The notes below the pieces were generated by a model. The model made no database searches, was not told the origin of the DNA, and saw nothing but the letters and a program-made list of their open reading frames with translations. DNA of 36,861 nucleotides from Bacillota bacterium. Its GTDB lineage: Bacteria > Bacillota > Clostridia > Christensenellales > CAG-138. Below are positions 7,732-13,815 of this stretch, one piece after another (the stretch's first letter is position 1; every line of letters begins with the position of its first letter). Position numbers and translations under genes: made by a program. The stretch spans positions 1-36,861 of the forward strand of contig JAEZGQ010000008.1 of the NCBI GenBank assembly GCA_023416895.1, in the 5' to 3' direction.

Positions 7732-9063
7732 TTAGAGCTTGAAGATCGCAAGCGCGATGAAGTAGACCACGAACAGGATCGCAAACACGTAAAGAAGCGG
7801 GTGCACTTCCTTGCCTTTGCCCTTGCAGAGCTTGGCGATCACATAGAAGATGAAGCCGGCCGCGATACCGTTTGAAATGCTGTAGGAGAAAGCCATGAAC
7901 AAAAGCGTCATAAACGCGGGAAGCGCCTCTTCAAAGTCGTTCCATTCAATTTCCTTGAGGGAATCGGCCATGAGCACGCCCACGATGATGAGGGCGGGCG
8001 CGGTGGCGGCGCTCGAAACAATGCCCGCGATGGGTGTAAGGAACAGGCACAGCGCAAACATGATGGCCGTTACGATGGAAGTGAGGCCAGTTCTACCGCC
8101 CACACCGATGCCTGCGGCGGATTCCACATAGGTGGTGGTGTTGCTGGTACCGGCCAAAGAGCCGATGGAGGTCGCGATGGAGTCGGCAAATAGAGCCTTA
8201 TCCATTCTGGATTTGAAGCCCTTGCCGGAGAACAGAGCGGCTTCGTCCTTTGCGTCGAAGATGCCCGCCTTGCGACCGGTGCCGATGAAGGTACCGATGG
8301 TATCGAACGTATCGGTGAGCGAGAAAGCGAAAATGGTGACGATCACGACGACGATTTTGGTTGGGTCGTTGAACAGGCCATCAAAGTTGAGTTTGAACGC
8401 GGTTTCCGTAATATCAGAAACTTTCCACACTTCGCTCGCGCCAAGCTGCGTAATGCCAAGCGGGATACCGATGAGGGTCGTCGCCACGATGCCAATGAGG
8501 ATCGCACCCTTCACGTTGAGGAGCATAAGCACTGCCGTAACGGCAAGACCGATGATCGTGAGAAGCGCCTCGTTTGACTTGAGGTTGATGGCCGGAACGC
8601 CTGCGCCAAAGTTAACGATGCCCACATTAAGAAGGCCGATGTAGGCAATGAACAGACCAATGCCTGCGCCGATTGCGAGCTGAAGCGTACGTGGAATGGC
8701 CTTGATGATGGACTTTCTGACCTTGGTGATGGTAATGATGATGTTGATGACACCGCAGATGAACACCATCGCCAACGCCTGTTTCCACGTAAAGCCGAGG
8801 CCAAAGCAAACCGTGTAAGTAAAGAACGCGTTGAGCCCCATCCCCGGTGCAAGCGCGTAAGGAACGTTTGCAAACAGACCCATGATAACGGTGCCGACAA
8901 AGGTTGCGATGATGGTGGCAACGAATACACCCGCTTGGTTCATCCCTGCCTCACCCAATATAGCCGGATTGACGAAGATGATGTACGCCATGGTGAAGAA
9001 TGTGGTGATGCCCGCAACGATTTCCGTGCGCACGTTGGTGCCGTGTTCTTTCAGCTTGAACAT
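7732..9063 (-). CDS. pbuG: Guanine/hypoxanthine permease, AzgA-like NCS2 family
   Basis: A 443-residue, roughly 14-helix membrane transporter that imports hypoxanthine, guanine or adenine by proton symport. Family hallmarks visible in order: AGITTFFTMAYIIFVNP near the N terminus, APGMGLNAFF, the TDTFDTIGTF motif, GTSNTTTYVESAAGIGVGGRTG, and the C-terminal KGKGKEVHPLLY close to the B. subtilis PbuG ending. Length matches the family (about 430-445). ATG at 9063 follows GGGAGGAG. A consensus promoter lies 106 bases upstream. No purine riboswitch could be recognised in the leader, although B. subtilis pbuG has one. The next gene upstream is a uracil permease with its own promoter and leader. Confidence 0.93.
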   Translation of the reverse strand: MFKLKEHGTNVRTEIVAGITTFFTMAYIIFVNPAILGEAGMNQAGVFVATIIATFVGTVIMGLFANVPYALAPGMGLNAFFTYTVCFGLGFTWKQALAMVFICGVINIIITITKVRKSIIKAIPRTLQLAIGAGIGLFIAYIGLLNVGIVNFGAGVPAINLKSNEALLTIIGLAVTAVLMLLNVKGAILIGIVATTLIGIPLGITQLGASEVWKVSDITETAFKLNFDGLFNDPTKIVVVIVTIFAFSLTDTFDTIGTFIGTGRKAGIFDAKDEAALFSGKGFKSRMDKALFADSIATSIGSLAGTSNTTTYVESAAGIGVGGRTGLTSIVTAIMFALCLFLTPIAGIVSSAATAPALIIVGVLMADSLKEIEWNDFEEALPAFMTLLFMAFSYSISNGIAAGFIFYVIAKLCKGKGKEVHPLLYVFAILFVVYFIALAIFKL

Positions 9064-9107
9064 AGTACTCCTCCCATTTTTTTCGTTTTTTGAGGTAACC
9101 CGTGACG

Positions 9108-9160
9108 AATCAAACCGAATACCAATTAAAATAAAATTCCGAAACTCCTCCGGTTCGATT
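9108..9160 (-). promoter_or_regulatory. Leader inverted repeat upstream of the purine permease
   Basis: In the 5' untranslated region, AATCGAACCG (9160-9151 on the minus strand) can pair with CGGTTTGATT (9117-9108), a 10-bp stem with one wobble pair that encloses 33 bases. It matches no riboswitch class I recognise. Confidence 0.35.
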
Positions 9161-9168
9161 ACAGATTC

Positions 9169-9197
9169 ATTCTATCGATTTATGAACACTATGTCAA
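9169..9197 (-). promoter_or_regulatory. Promoter of the purine permease gene
   Basis: Minus strand TTGACA (9197-9192), 17-base spacer, TAGAAT (9174-9169). Nothing else is recognised between 9198 and 9349, which is AT-rich and without a gene. Confidence 0.85.
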
Positions 9198-9349
9198 CAT
9201 TCGTTAATTTTATACTCGTATCCACACAGCTTATTATTCTCTCCAAATCCCAGTGTTTTAAGCAGTTCTTTGCTTTTTCGACAAAACTTTTATCACTCGC
9301 ACGAACACATTTTCGACACAATTGATTTAGGTTGCACACATACAACAAG

Positions 9350-9374
9350 GGGCAGCCGGTTTTCCCGGCCGCCC
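9350..9374 (-). terminator. GC-rich hairpin between the two permease genes
   Basis: Stem GGGCAGCCGG (9350-9359) / CCGGCCGCCC (9365-9374); one mismatch on plus, a G-U wobble on minus; 5-base loop. No strong U tract follows. It may end transcripts that pass the first hairpin at 9565-9591. Confidence 0.45.
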
Positions 9375-9381
9375 TAGAGCG

Positions 9382-9564
9382 TCAAAAAGTGATTGCGCCA
9401 CTTTTTCGGAGATTTACAGGAACGCCCTGTGCCTACTGCACGGTCGCTCGGTCGTTGATGAGATGAAGCCTTGCGCCGCAAGGCTTTACGCCGCCACCGC
9501 CGGCGGCAGTTGACCCCCCCCCGTTTGCTGAGGCCCCCGAAGCCCCAAGGAGTTTTAACACACT
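9382..9564 (-). repeat. Intergenic structured repeat, copy A
   Basis: Read on the minus strand, this spacer resembles two other spacers of the window. It has a GCCGCC...GGCGGC tract (about 9515-9490), hairpin AAGCCTTGC-N3-GCAAGGCTT (9466-9486), a TTCCTGT box (9422-9416), then the inverted repeat AAAAAGTG (9384-9391) / CACTTTTT (9399-9406). Copy C has the same 21-base hairpin with one changed base. Copies B, C and D have the TTCCTGT-like box plus inverted repeat in the same order. It lies just after the uracil permease gene and its hairpin. There is no coding potential I trust. Confidence 0.6.
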
Positions 9565-9591
9565 CGGGCGGCCCGAAGAACCGGCCGCCCG
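9565..9591 (-). terminator. Hairpin downstream of the uracil permease
   Basis: 9-bp perfect stem CGGGCGGCC (9565-9573) / GGCCGCCCG (9583-9591), 27 bases past the uraA stop. There is no U run directly after it, so termination is probable but not certain. Confidence 0.55.
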
Positions 9592-9617
9592 TTAAGTTCC
9601 GTTATGTAAGTACGAAT

Positions 9618-10937
9618 TTACGCTTTCTTCTTGCCGATGCTCAAAATGAGGTTGAGCACGATTCCGAACGCCGCCGCGGTGGCGATGGCGGGCAGGTTCG
9701 CGCCGAACGCGGGGATCATGCCGCCCGCGAAAGCATAGGTGCCACCAAGGCCGATCACGAGGATGGTAGCGATTACGGCAAGGTTACGCGCGTCAAACAT
9801 ATCGACCTTGCGGTTGATCATGATGGCGATGCCCTGCGCGCCGATGACGCCAAACAGGTAAATGCACGCGCCGTTGATGACCGGCGAGGGGATGGAGTAC
9901 ACTGCCGCCGCAACCGGACGCACGAAGGAGATCAAAATCGCGAGAATCGCCGCCGCACCGAGCACCCAAACCGAGAAGTTACGGGTAATCGCCATGGTGG
10001 AAAGGTTTTCGCCGTAGTTGGTGCCCGCCGGGCCGCCAAAGACAGAGGCCACGATGTCGCCGATGCCGTCGCCGATGAGGTTCGAGCCGAGGCGGTTCGA
10101 AATATCGTACTTGGGCTTGCCTTTCTTGGCCGCGAGGTCATTCACATAAATGTCAAGCTGGAACAGGTGCGCTGTGGATTCCGGTATGGTGGCGATTGCA
10201 ATCGGCATAATGGCAAGCACCGCGGGCCAGCTGACGGTAGGAAGTGTGAATTGTGGAACCTGAATGATGGTGCCTTCCGTAATGGCCTTAAAGTCCACAA
10301 GCCCGAGCGGGATGCTGACGACATAGCCCACTACGATGCCCAATAGAATGGGGAGCTGCCCCCATACGCCCTTGAGGTACACAGAGAACAAGATGGTCGC
10401 AAGAAGCGTTACGAGCGCGGCAATCCATGCGTTTGCGTCGCCCGCTACGCCGGTTATGGGGTTGGTGGCGGCGCTCATCATGGCCGTACCTGCAAGCGAC
10501 AGGCCGATGACGATGGCGATGCTGCCCGTTACCGAGGGCGGCAACACCTTTTCAATGCTTTCAAGGCCGAAACGGCTTACGATTGCACCGGCGGCGATGG
10601 AAACAAGACCGGAGCAGATGATGCCGAACTGCGCCTGCGAGATAAGCTCCGGTGCGGCGGGCACGCCGTAAGTGGCTTGGGTGATGCCGACGATGGCGGC
10701 GATGTAGGAGAAGCTGGAACCGTAGTAAAGAGGGATTCTGCCACGGGTTACGAGGATGAAGCAGAGGGTCGCAAAGCCGCTTGCGAAAATGGTGGTGGCC
10801 ACGTCGAAGCCTGTGAGGAGCGCAACCGTTACCGTTGCGGGGAACATAACGAGAATCTGCTGCAGCGCAAACAGAATCAATTTCCCAAACGGCGGCCGCT
10901 CATCCGGCAGGTACCCTGTTACTTTTTTGACTTCCAT
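9618..10937 (-). CDS. uraA: Uracil permease (NCS2 family)
   Basis: A 439-residue, 14-helix proton symporter for uracil (UraA/PyrP branch). Seen: the DERPPFGK start of mature uracil permeases, QQILVMFPATVTVALLTGF, the TM8 motif PESTAHLFQLD carrying the substrate-binding Glu, and the TM10 motif GTNYGENLSTMAITR. The C terminus ends in a short Lys tail (GKKKA). ATG at 10937 follows AAAGGAG. The 200-base leader contains a promoter, a short translated-looking frame and an intrinsic terminator (separate entries), so expression is probably set by attenuation. No PyrR-binding consensus was found in the leader. Confidence 0.94.
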   Translation of the reverse strand: MEVKKVTGYLPDERPPFGKLILFALQQILVMFPATVTVALLTGFDVATTIFASGFATLCFILVTRGRIPLYYGSSFSYIAAIVGITQATYGVPAAPELISQAQFGIICSGLVSIAAGAIVSRFGLESIEKVLPPSVTGSIAIVIGLSLAGTAMMSAATNPITGVAGDANAWIAALVTLLATILFSVYLKGVWGQLPILLGIVVGYVVSIPLGLVDFKAITEGTIIQVPQFTLPTVSWPAVLAIMPIAIATIPESTAHLFQLDIYVNDLAAKKGKPKYDISNRLGSNLIGDGIGDIVASVFGGPAGTNYGENLSTMAITRNFSVWVLGAAAILAILISFVRPVAAAVYSIPSPVINGACIYLFGVIGAQGIAIMINRKVDMFDARNLAVIATILVIGLGGTYAFAGGMIPAFGANLPAIATAAAFGIVLNLILSIGKKKA

Positions 10938-10977
10938 GTGTTGTTTCTCCTTTCATCTTTGGAACTACCAAGAAAGT

Positions 10978-11009
10978 AAAAAAACAGCACGCCCTTTTAA
11001 TGACGTGCC
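10978..11009 (-). terminator. Attenuator in the uracil permease leader
   Basis: Minus strand: stem GCACGTC (11008-11002) / GGCGTGC (10993-10987), 8-base loop, then TG and T7 (10984-10978). It lies 41 bases before the uraA ATG and after the promoter, so it acts inside the leader. The stop codon of the leader frame (10999-10997) falls in the loop. Confidence 0.75.
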
Positions 11010-11116
11010 GTTGCAAACAATGAAGAAATAAAAATCCTTTTAAAAACAAAGCCGGCAGTAAAATGAAACGAAGAAGGTATTTTGAACACCATGTTTTCGC
11101 CCTTCGCATTTCGCAT
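10997..11116 (-). CDS. Putative leader peptide of the uracil permease gene
   Basis: A 39-codon frame from ATG at 11116 to TAA at 10997, wholly inside the uraA leader. AGGTG lies 6 bases before the ATG. The peptide begins MRNAKGENMV and ends FISSLFATARH; it is rich in Phe, and the RNA encoding its second half is rich in U (runs at about 11050-11015). Its stop codon lies in the loop of the attenuator hairpin, so a ribosome finishing the frame would cover the 5' arm of the terminator. This is the geometry of the enterobacterial pyrBI leader, where UTP-sensitive polymerase pausing is coupled to translation. An in-frame ATG at 11134 is possible but only about 5 bases from the predicted transcript start. 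The role is inferred from position only. Confidence 0.5.
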   Translation of the reverse strand: MRNAKGENMVFKIPSSFHFTAGFVFKRIFISSLFATARH

Positions 11117-11145
11117 GTTTTTCACCTGCCGCATTTTTTCTGCTA

Positions 11146-11174
11146 ATTGTACCATAGCTTTATGGGTTACACAA
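11146..11174 (-). promoter_or_regulatory. Promoter of the uracil permease gene
   Basis: Minus strand TTGTGT (11174-11169), 17-base spacer, TACAAT (11151-11146); predicted start near 11139, about 200 bases before the uraA ATG. Confidence 0.75.
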
Positions 11175-11264
11175 TATGTTCCTTTAAGAAACTTTTTGTC
11201 ATATTTTTTGTGTTTTTCGTATTCTTGTTCCGGCAAAACATCTTAAATCCCCACCGTGGCTTTT

Positions 11265-12128
11265 CTATGCGCCGAGCCCACTCTCTCTCGCGTAATGAAA
11301 CACAAACTGCTGAAGGATACCGCTTACGGGCCCCAGCTTTTCGATCGCGCCTTCAAGTTCGCGCTTTGTCGGCTCTTCCCCATCGAAAAAAAGCTCGCGG
11401 ACAGCACGTTTCATCCACACGTCCATCGGAAAGGCGTTTGCATGCCCCAAAGAAAACAGAAGCACGCAGTCCGCCACTTTTGCACCCACACCCGGGAAGG
11501 TGCAAAGCTCTTTTCGCGCCTCTGTAAGCGGCAGGTTTCGGAGCGCCGCGAGGTCGTAGCCGTCGGCCACTTTTTTTGCGCTTTGCTTAATGAACGGTGC
11601 TCGGTAGCCCGCACCGAGTTCGCGAAGCGTTTCTTCCGGAAGATCTGCAAGCGCCTGCGGTGTCGGAAAACGGAGGTAGGTATAAACATCGTCCATCACG
11701 AGCTCACCTGCTGATTCACACAAACCCGCTACGATTTTTTGGATGCGCTTTACGTTGTTGTTGGCGGAGATGATGAAAGAGATAAGCGTTTCAAAGGGGT
11801 CTTGGTTAAAAATCCGTATGCCGGATGCACTACTTAGGCATGCGCGAAGCCGTTCGTCACGTTCAAGTTGAAGTTCGATCAAGCCGTAATCCCGTTCCAT
11901 ATCAAAGTAGCGCACAAATTGGGGAATTTCCTCCTTCGCGCAGGGAAACACCTTGAGAGAATTCCCATTCTGCGTAAGCCGCACGCCGCGCCCGTTCACC
12001 ACGCCGAAATAGCCACCCCCCTCTTCTTGGAAGCGGAACGCCTGCCCGCACGCGCAGGAACGCTTGAGGTTAAACGGCGAGGAAGGCGTTAAGGTAAGAC
12101 AGCCGAATTCATGCGATACCTGAAGCAT
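11265..12128 (-). CDS. ogg: 8-oxoguanine DNA glycosylase/AP lyase (OGG1-like)
   Basis: A 287-residue base-excision repair enzyme that removes 8-oxoguanine opposite cytosine. The N-terminal OGG domain (LTLTPSSPFNLKRSCACGQAF) is followed by the helix-hairpin-helix glycosylase fold. The DPFETLISFIISANNN segment matches the OGG1 signature. The HhH motif FPGVGAKVADC supplies the Schiff-base Lys217, and FPMDVWMK supplies the catalytic Asp236. The open frame extends to 12317, but that would run through the L27 terminator; ATG at 12128 with AAAGGAG 5 bases upstream is chosen. It follows the ribosomal-protein operon, separated by a strong terminator, so it is expressed by readthrough or by a promoter I cannot see. 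Confidence 0.92.
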   Translation of the reverse strand: MLQVSHEFGCLTLTPSSPFNLKRSCACGQAFRFQEEGGGYFGVVNGRGVRLTQNGNSLKVFPCAKEEIPQFVRYFDMERDYGLIELQLERDERLRACLSSASGIRIFNQDPFETLISFIISANNNVKRIQKIVAGLCESAGELVMDDVYTYLRFPTPQALADLPEETLRELGAGYRAPFIKQSAKKVADGYDLAALRNLPLTEARKELCTFPGVGAKVADCVLLFSLGHANAFPMDVWMKRAVRELFFDGEEPTKRELEGAIEKLGPVSGILQQFVFHYARESGLGA

Positions 12129-12150
12129 ACAATCTCCTTTTAAATTTCTT

Positions 12151-12180
12151 AAAAAAACCCGTTCCTTGACGGAACGGGTT
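12151..12180 (-). terminator. Intrinsic terminator after rpmA
   Basis: Perfect stem AACCCGTTCC (12156-12165) / GGAACGGGTT (12171-12180), 5-base loop; on the minus strand it is followed by a T7 run (12157-12151). It ends the rplU-prp-rpmA transcript and lies just before the ogg start at 12128. Confidence 0.9.
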
Positions 12181-12198
12181 TGATTTTTTGAAAACAGC

Positions 12199-12492
12199 TT
12201 AGTTAGCCGCAGCTTCTTCAGCGTAAACGCTGACCTGCCTGCGGTTGTGATGCTTGATTTCAAAGCGAACCACGCCGTCGATTTTAGCAAAAAGCGTATC
12301 ATCCTTCCCGATGCCAACGTTAAGGCCGGGATGGAAATGCGTACCGCGCTGCCTCACGAGGATGTTGCCGGCGAGCACGAACTGACCGTCCGCGCGCTTG
12401 GGCCCAAGACGCTTGGACTCGCTGTCACGGCCGTTGCGGGAGCTGCCTACGCCCTTTTTGTGTGCGAACAGCTGCAGATTGATGTGCATCAT
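12199..12492 (-). CDS. rpmA: 50S ribosomal protein L27
   Basis: A 97-residue large-subunit protein near the peptidyl-transferase centre. The N terminus is MMHINLQLFAHKKG: the extension up to LQLF is the Bacillota-type prepeptide that the Prp protease removes before the Ala so that mature L27 starts AHKKG. The rest is canonical (SSRNGRDSESKRLG, GNILVRQRGT, HPGLNVGIGKDDTLFA). GGAGG lies 9 bases before the ATG at 12492; the next ATG at 12489 is equally possible. The first 68 bases overlap the 3' end of prp, the gene of its own processing enzyme. Confidence 0.97.
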   Translation of the reverse strand: MMHINLQLFAHKKGVGSSRNGRDSESKRLGPKRADGQFVLAGNILVRQRGTHFHPGLNVGIGKDDTLFAKIDGVVRFEIKHHNRRQVSVYAEEAAAN

Positions 12493-12826
12493 TGTGCGAA
12501 ACCTCCTTTTCTACCAGCTTGAGGTATGTTCCGTAAGTATCGGCGATGGAGCCAAGCCCCAATCGCAGCGTTTGAAATAGTATTTGCGCTTCCCGGCGGC
12601 TGTTTTCATCAAGGCCGCTCTCCAACATAAAGTAGAGATGCGCTCGTTTGATTTCGACCGCGGACGGAAGCTTTAAAACCTCGGTCAAGCCAATTACTGC
12701 GGTTTGCGTGAGTGCGGATACAGCGCTGCATACGATGTCGGAGCCTTCCTCGGCATAACCCGTATGCCCCGTAACCTTAAAGCCCACAAATTCCCCGCCG
12801 CTTACATAAAACCTGACCGTCGTCAT
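12425..12826 (-). CDS. prp: Ribosomal-processing cysteine protease Prp (YsxB)
   Basis: Cleaves the N-terminal extension of L27. The 133-residue protein has the Prp active-site block GHTGYAEEGSDIVCSAVSALTQ with His21 and Cys33 in the expected spacing (His22/Cys34 in the S. aureus enzyme). Prp proteins are usually about 105-115 residues. Here the conserved fold seems to end near residue 107 (GTYLKLVEK), and a basic tail of about 25 residues (HNDAHQSAAVRTQKG...) is read from the start of rpmA in another frame. It begins 5 bases after rplU. The ATG at 12826 gives the usual MTTVRFY start. Confidence 0.93.
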   Translation of the reverse strand: MTTVRFYVSGGEFVGFKVTGHTGYAEEGSDIVCSAVSALTQTAVIGLTEVLKLPSAVEIKRAHLYFMLESGLDENSRREAQILFQTLRLGLGSIADTYGTYLKLVEKEVSHNDAHQSAAVRTQKGRRQLPQRP

Positions 12827-12831
12827 ATGCG

Positions 12832-13134
12832 TTACCCGATGGCGTTGATTTTAACCTTGGTATACGGCTGACGATGACCCTGCTTTTTACGGAAATTCTT
12901 CTTGGGCTTATACTTGAATACGACGACCTTTTTGCCCTTGCCATGCTCAAGCACTTCAGCCTTTGCCTTCACGCCTTCGACGACGGGCGTACCAACTACG
13001 ACCTTTTCGCCGCCAAGCATCAAAACCTCAAAAGAAACTTCAGCACCGATTTCGGCTTCCAGTTTCTCGACGAGAATTTCGTCACCTGCCTCGACCTTGT
13101 ACTGCTTGCCTCCCGTACGGATGATAGCGTACAT
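12832..13134 (-). CDS. rplU: 50S ribosomal protein L21
   Basis: A 100-residue early-assembly protein binding 23S rRNA. It is canonical throughout: MYAIIRTGGKQYKVEAGD at the N terminus and the C-terminal signature FKYKPKKNFRKKQGHRQPYTKVKI. The ATG at 13134 has AGGAGG 8 bases upstream, whereas a GTG at 13143 would overlap that site, so the ATG is chosen. First gene of the rplU-prp-rpmA operon, with its own promoter and an L21-type leader. Confidence 0.97.
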   Translation of the reverse strand: MYAIIRTGGKQYKVEAGDEILVEKLEAEIGAEVSFEVLMLGGEKVVVGTPVVEGVKAKAEVLEHGKGKKVVVFKYKPKKNFRKKQGHRQPYTKVKINAIG

Positions 13135-13217
13135 GTCCTGCACCTCCTGTTACCAGTCTCGCCTGCGCAACGGCGGCGTAAAACCGCACTTTAAAAAGCC
13201 GTCGCAGAGCGGCTCAC
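13135..13217 (-). promoter_or_regulatory. Probable L21 leader (autoregulatory 5' UTR)
   Basis: About 83 bases between the predicted transcript start and the rplU ATG. GC-rich segments can pair (AGCCGCTCTGCGACGGCT, and GCGGTTTTACGCCGC) and the leader closes with GAGACTGGTAACAGGAGGTG, like the ends of known Bacillota L21 leaders that bind L21. Assigned by position and appearance, not by a covariance model. Confidence 0.5.
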
Positions 13218-13223
13218 CAAAGC

Positions 13224-13252
13224 ATTTTAGCATTTCACAGCCGTGCTGTCAA
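13224..13252 (-). promoter_or_regulatory. Promoter of the rplU-prp-rpmA operon
   Basis: Minus strand TTGACA (13252-13247), 17-base spacer, TAAAAT (13229-13224). Confidence 0.87.
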
Positions 13253-13427
13253 CGAAGAACTTGCCAAAATGCGGGCTTTTTTTGAATGCGCGCGGATGGT
13301 ATGCGCTTCTTGCAGCACCCTAATCCATGCGCCGCGCGGTATTTAAATCATCCTACATGAAGCGCGCACCGTTTGCAATACTTTTCCGCGTTTTACGCAT
13401 CGGATAAAATTCCCTTTTTTTAGGTGG
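13253..13427. other. Spacer between divergent rplU and lysine-transporter promoters
   Basis: No gene or clear signal seen. It contains a T-rich run (13274-13283) after a GC patch and two GC-rich segments (about 13288-13298 and 13327-13338) that pair only imperfectly. Confidence 0.5.
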
Positions 13428-13456
13428 TTGACATGTCGCCGTCATCGTGTTACTCT
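13428..13456 (+). promoter_or_regulatory. Promoter of the lysine-riboswitch operon
   Basis: TTGACA (13428-13433), 17-base spacer, TACTCT (13451-13456). Predicted start is about ten bases before the riboswitch aptamer. Confidence 0.8.
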
Positions 13457-13473
13457 AAAACGCAAATTTAGAA

Positions 13474-13645
13474 CAATGGTAGAGGTGCGAATTCCAAGAG
13501 TACCTTCCGGCAATAGGCCAGGCGCCGCCGGAAGCGAAAGGGGCCTTCGCCGAAGCGTTCGTTCCCGCCTGTGGGGATGAACGCTGGGCCGCAGCAGAAC
13601 ATGGTGCGGACTGTCACCTTTTTCAGGTGGAGCGCTATCGTTGGT
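13474..13645 (+). promoter_or_regulatory. Lysine riboswitch (L box) aptamer
   Basis: Matches the L-box consensus in order: GGTAGAGGTGCGAA and AAGAGTA at the 5' side (13479-13501), GAAGCGAAAGGGGCCTTCG then CCGAAGC (13531-13556), the GAACGCTGGGCCGCAGCAG region, GGACTGTCACC (13608-13618) and AGGTGGAGCGCTATCG (13625-13640). P1 forms from ACAATGGTAG (13474-13483) with CTATCGTTGG (13635-13644) using wobble pairs. It lies before a strong terminator and an amino-acid ABC importer, so lysine is expected to switch the operon off. The visible signature is close to B. subtilis lysC. Confidence 0.93.
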
Positions 13646-13703
13646 TTCAGGCGGAGTTTTGCGCGCGGCACGTTTTTGTGCTTTTCTGCGCGTTGCCGTT
13701 TGT

Positions 13704-13755
13704 GGCCATGGGCTTTCACCTTAAGGCAGGGTGAAAGCCCATGGCCTTTCTGTTT
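13704..13755 (+). terminator. Riboswitch-controlled intrinsic terminator
   Basis: Perfect 17-bp stem GGCCATGGGCTTTCACC (13704-13720) / GGTGAAAGCCCATGGCC (13730-13746), 9-base loop, then TTTCTGTTT. It is placed 58 bases after the L-box aptamer and 61 bases before the first gene, as expected for transcriptional attenuation by lysine. Confidence 0.93.
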
Positions 13756-13815
13756 AATCAACGGAGCTCTCGCCCACAAGGCTTGAGATAAATTTTACCA
13801 AAAGGAGCGTTTCTC

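Noticed and set aside
9064..9170. Purine riboswitch before the purine permease
   Set aside because: Looked for the conserved loop and junction sequences of the xpt-type aptamer and did not find them.
9471..10346. 291-codon plus-strand frame over the uracil permease gene
   Set aside because: Antisense to uraA; highly charged translation typical of the complement of membrane-protein codons.
10938..11139. PyrR-binding loop in the uraA leader
   Set aside because: No match to the conserved PyrR RNA consensus was seen; this is a reading by eye and should be confirmed by a search.
13571..13786. 71-codon plus-strand frame in the lysine leader
   Set aside because: It overlaps the riboswitch aptamer and terminator; no ribosome binding site and no room for independent function.
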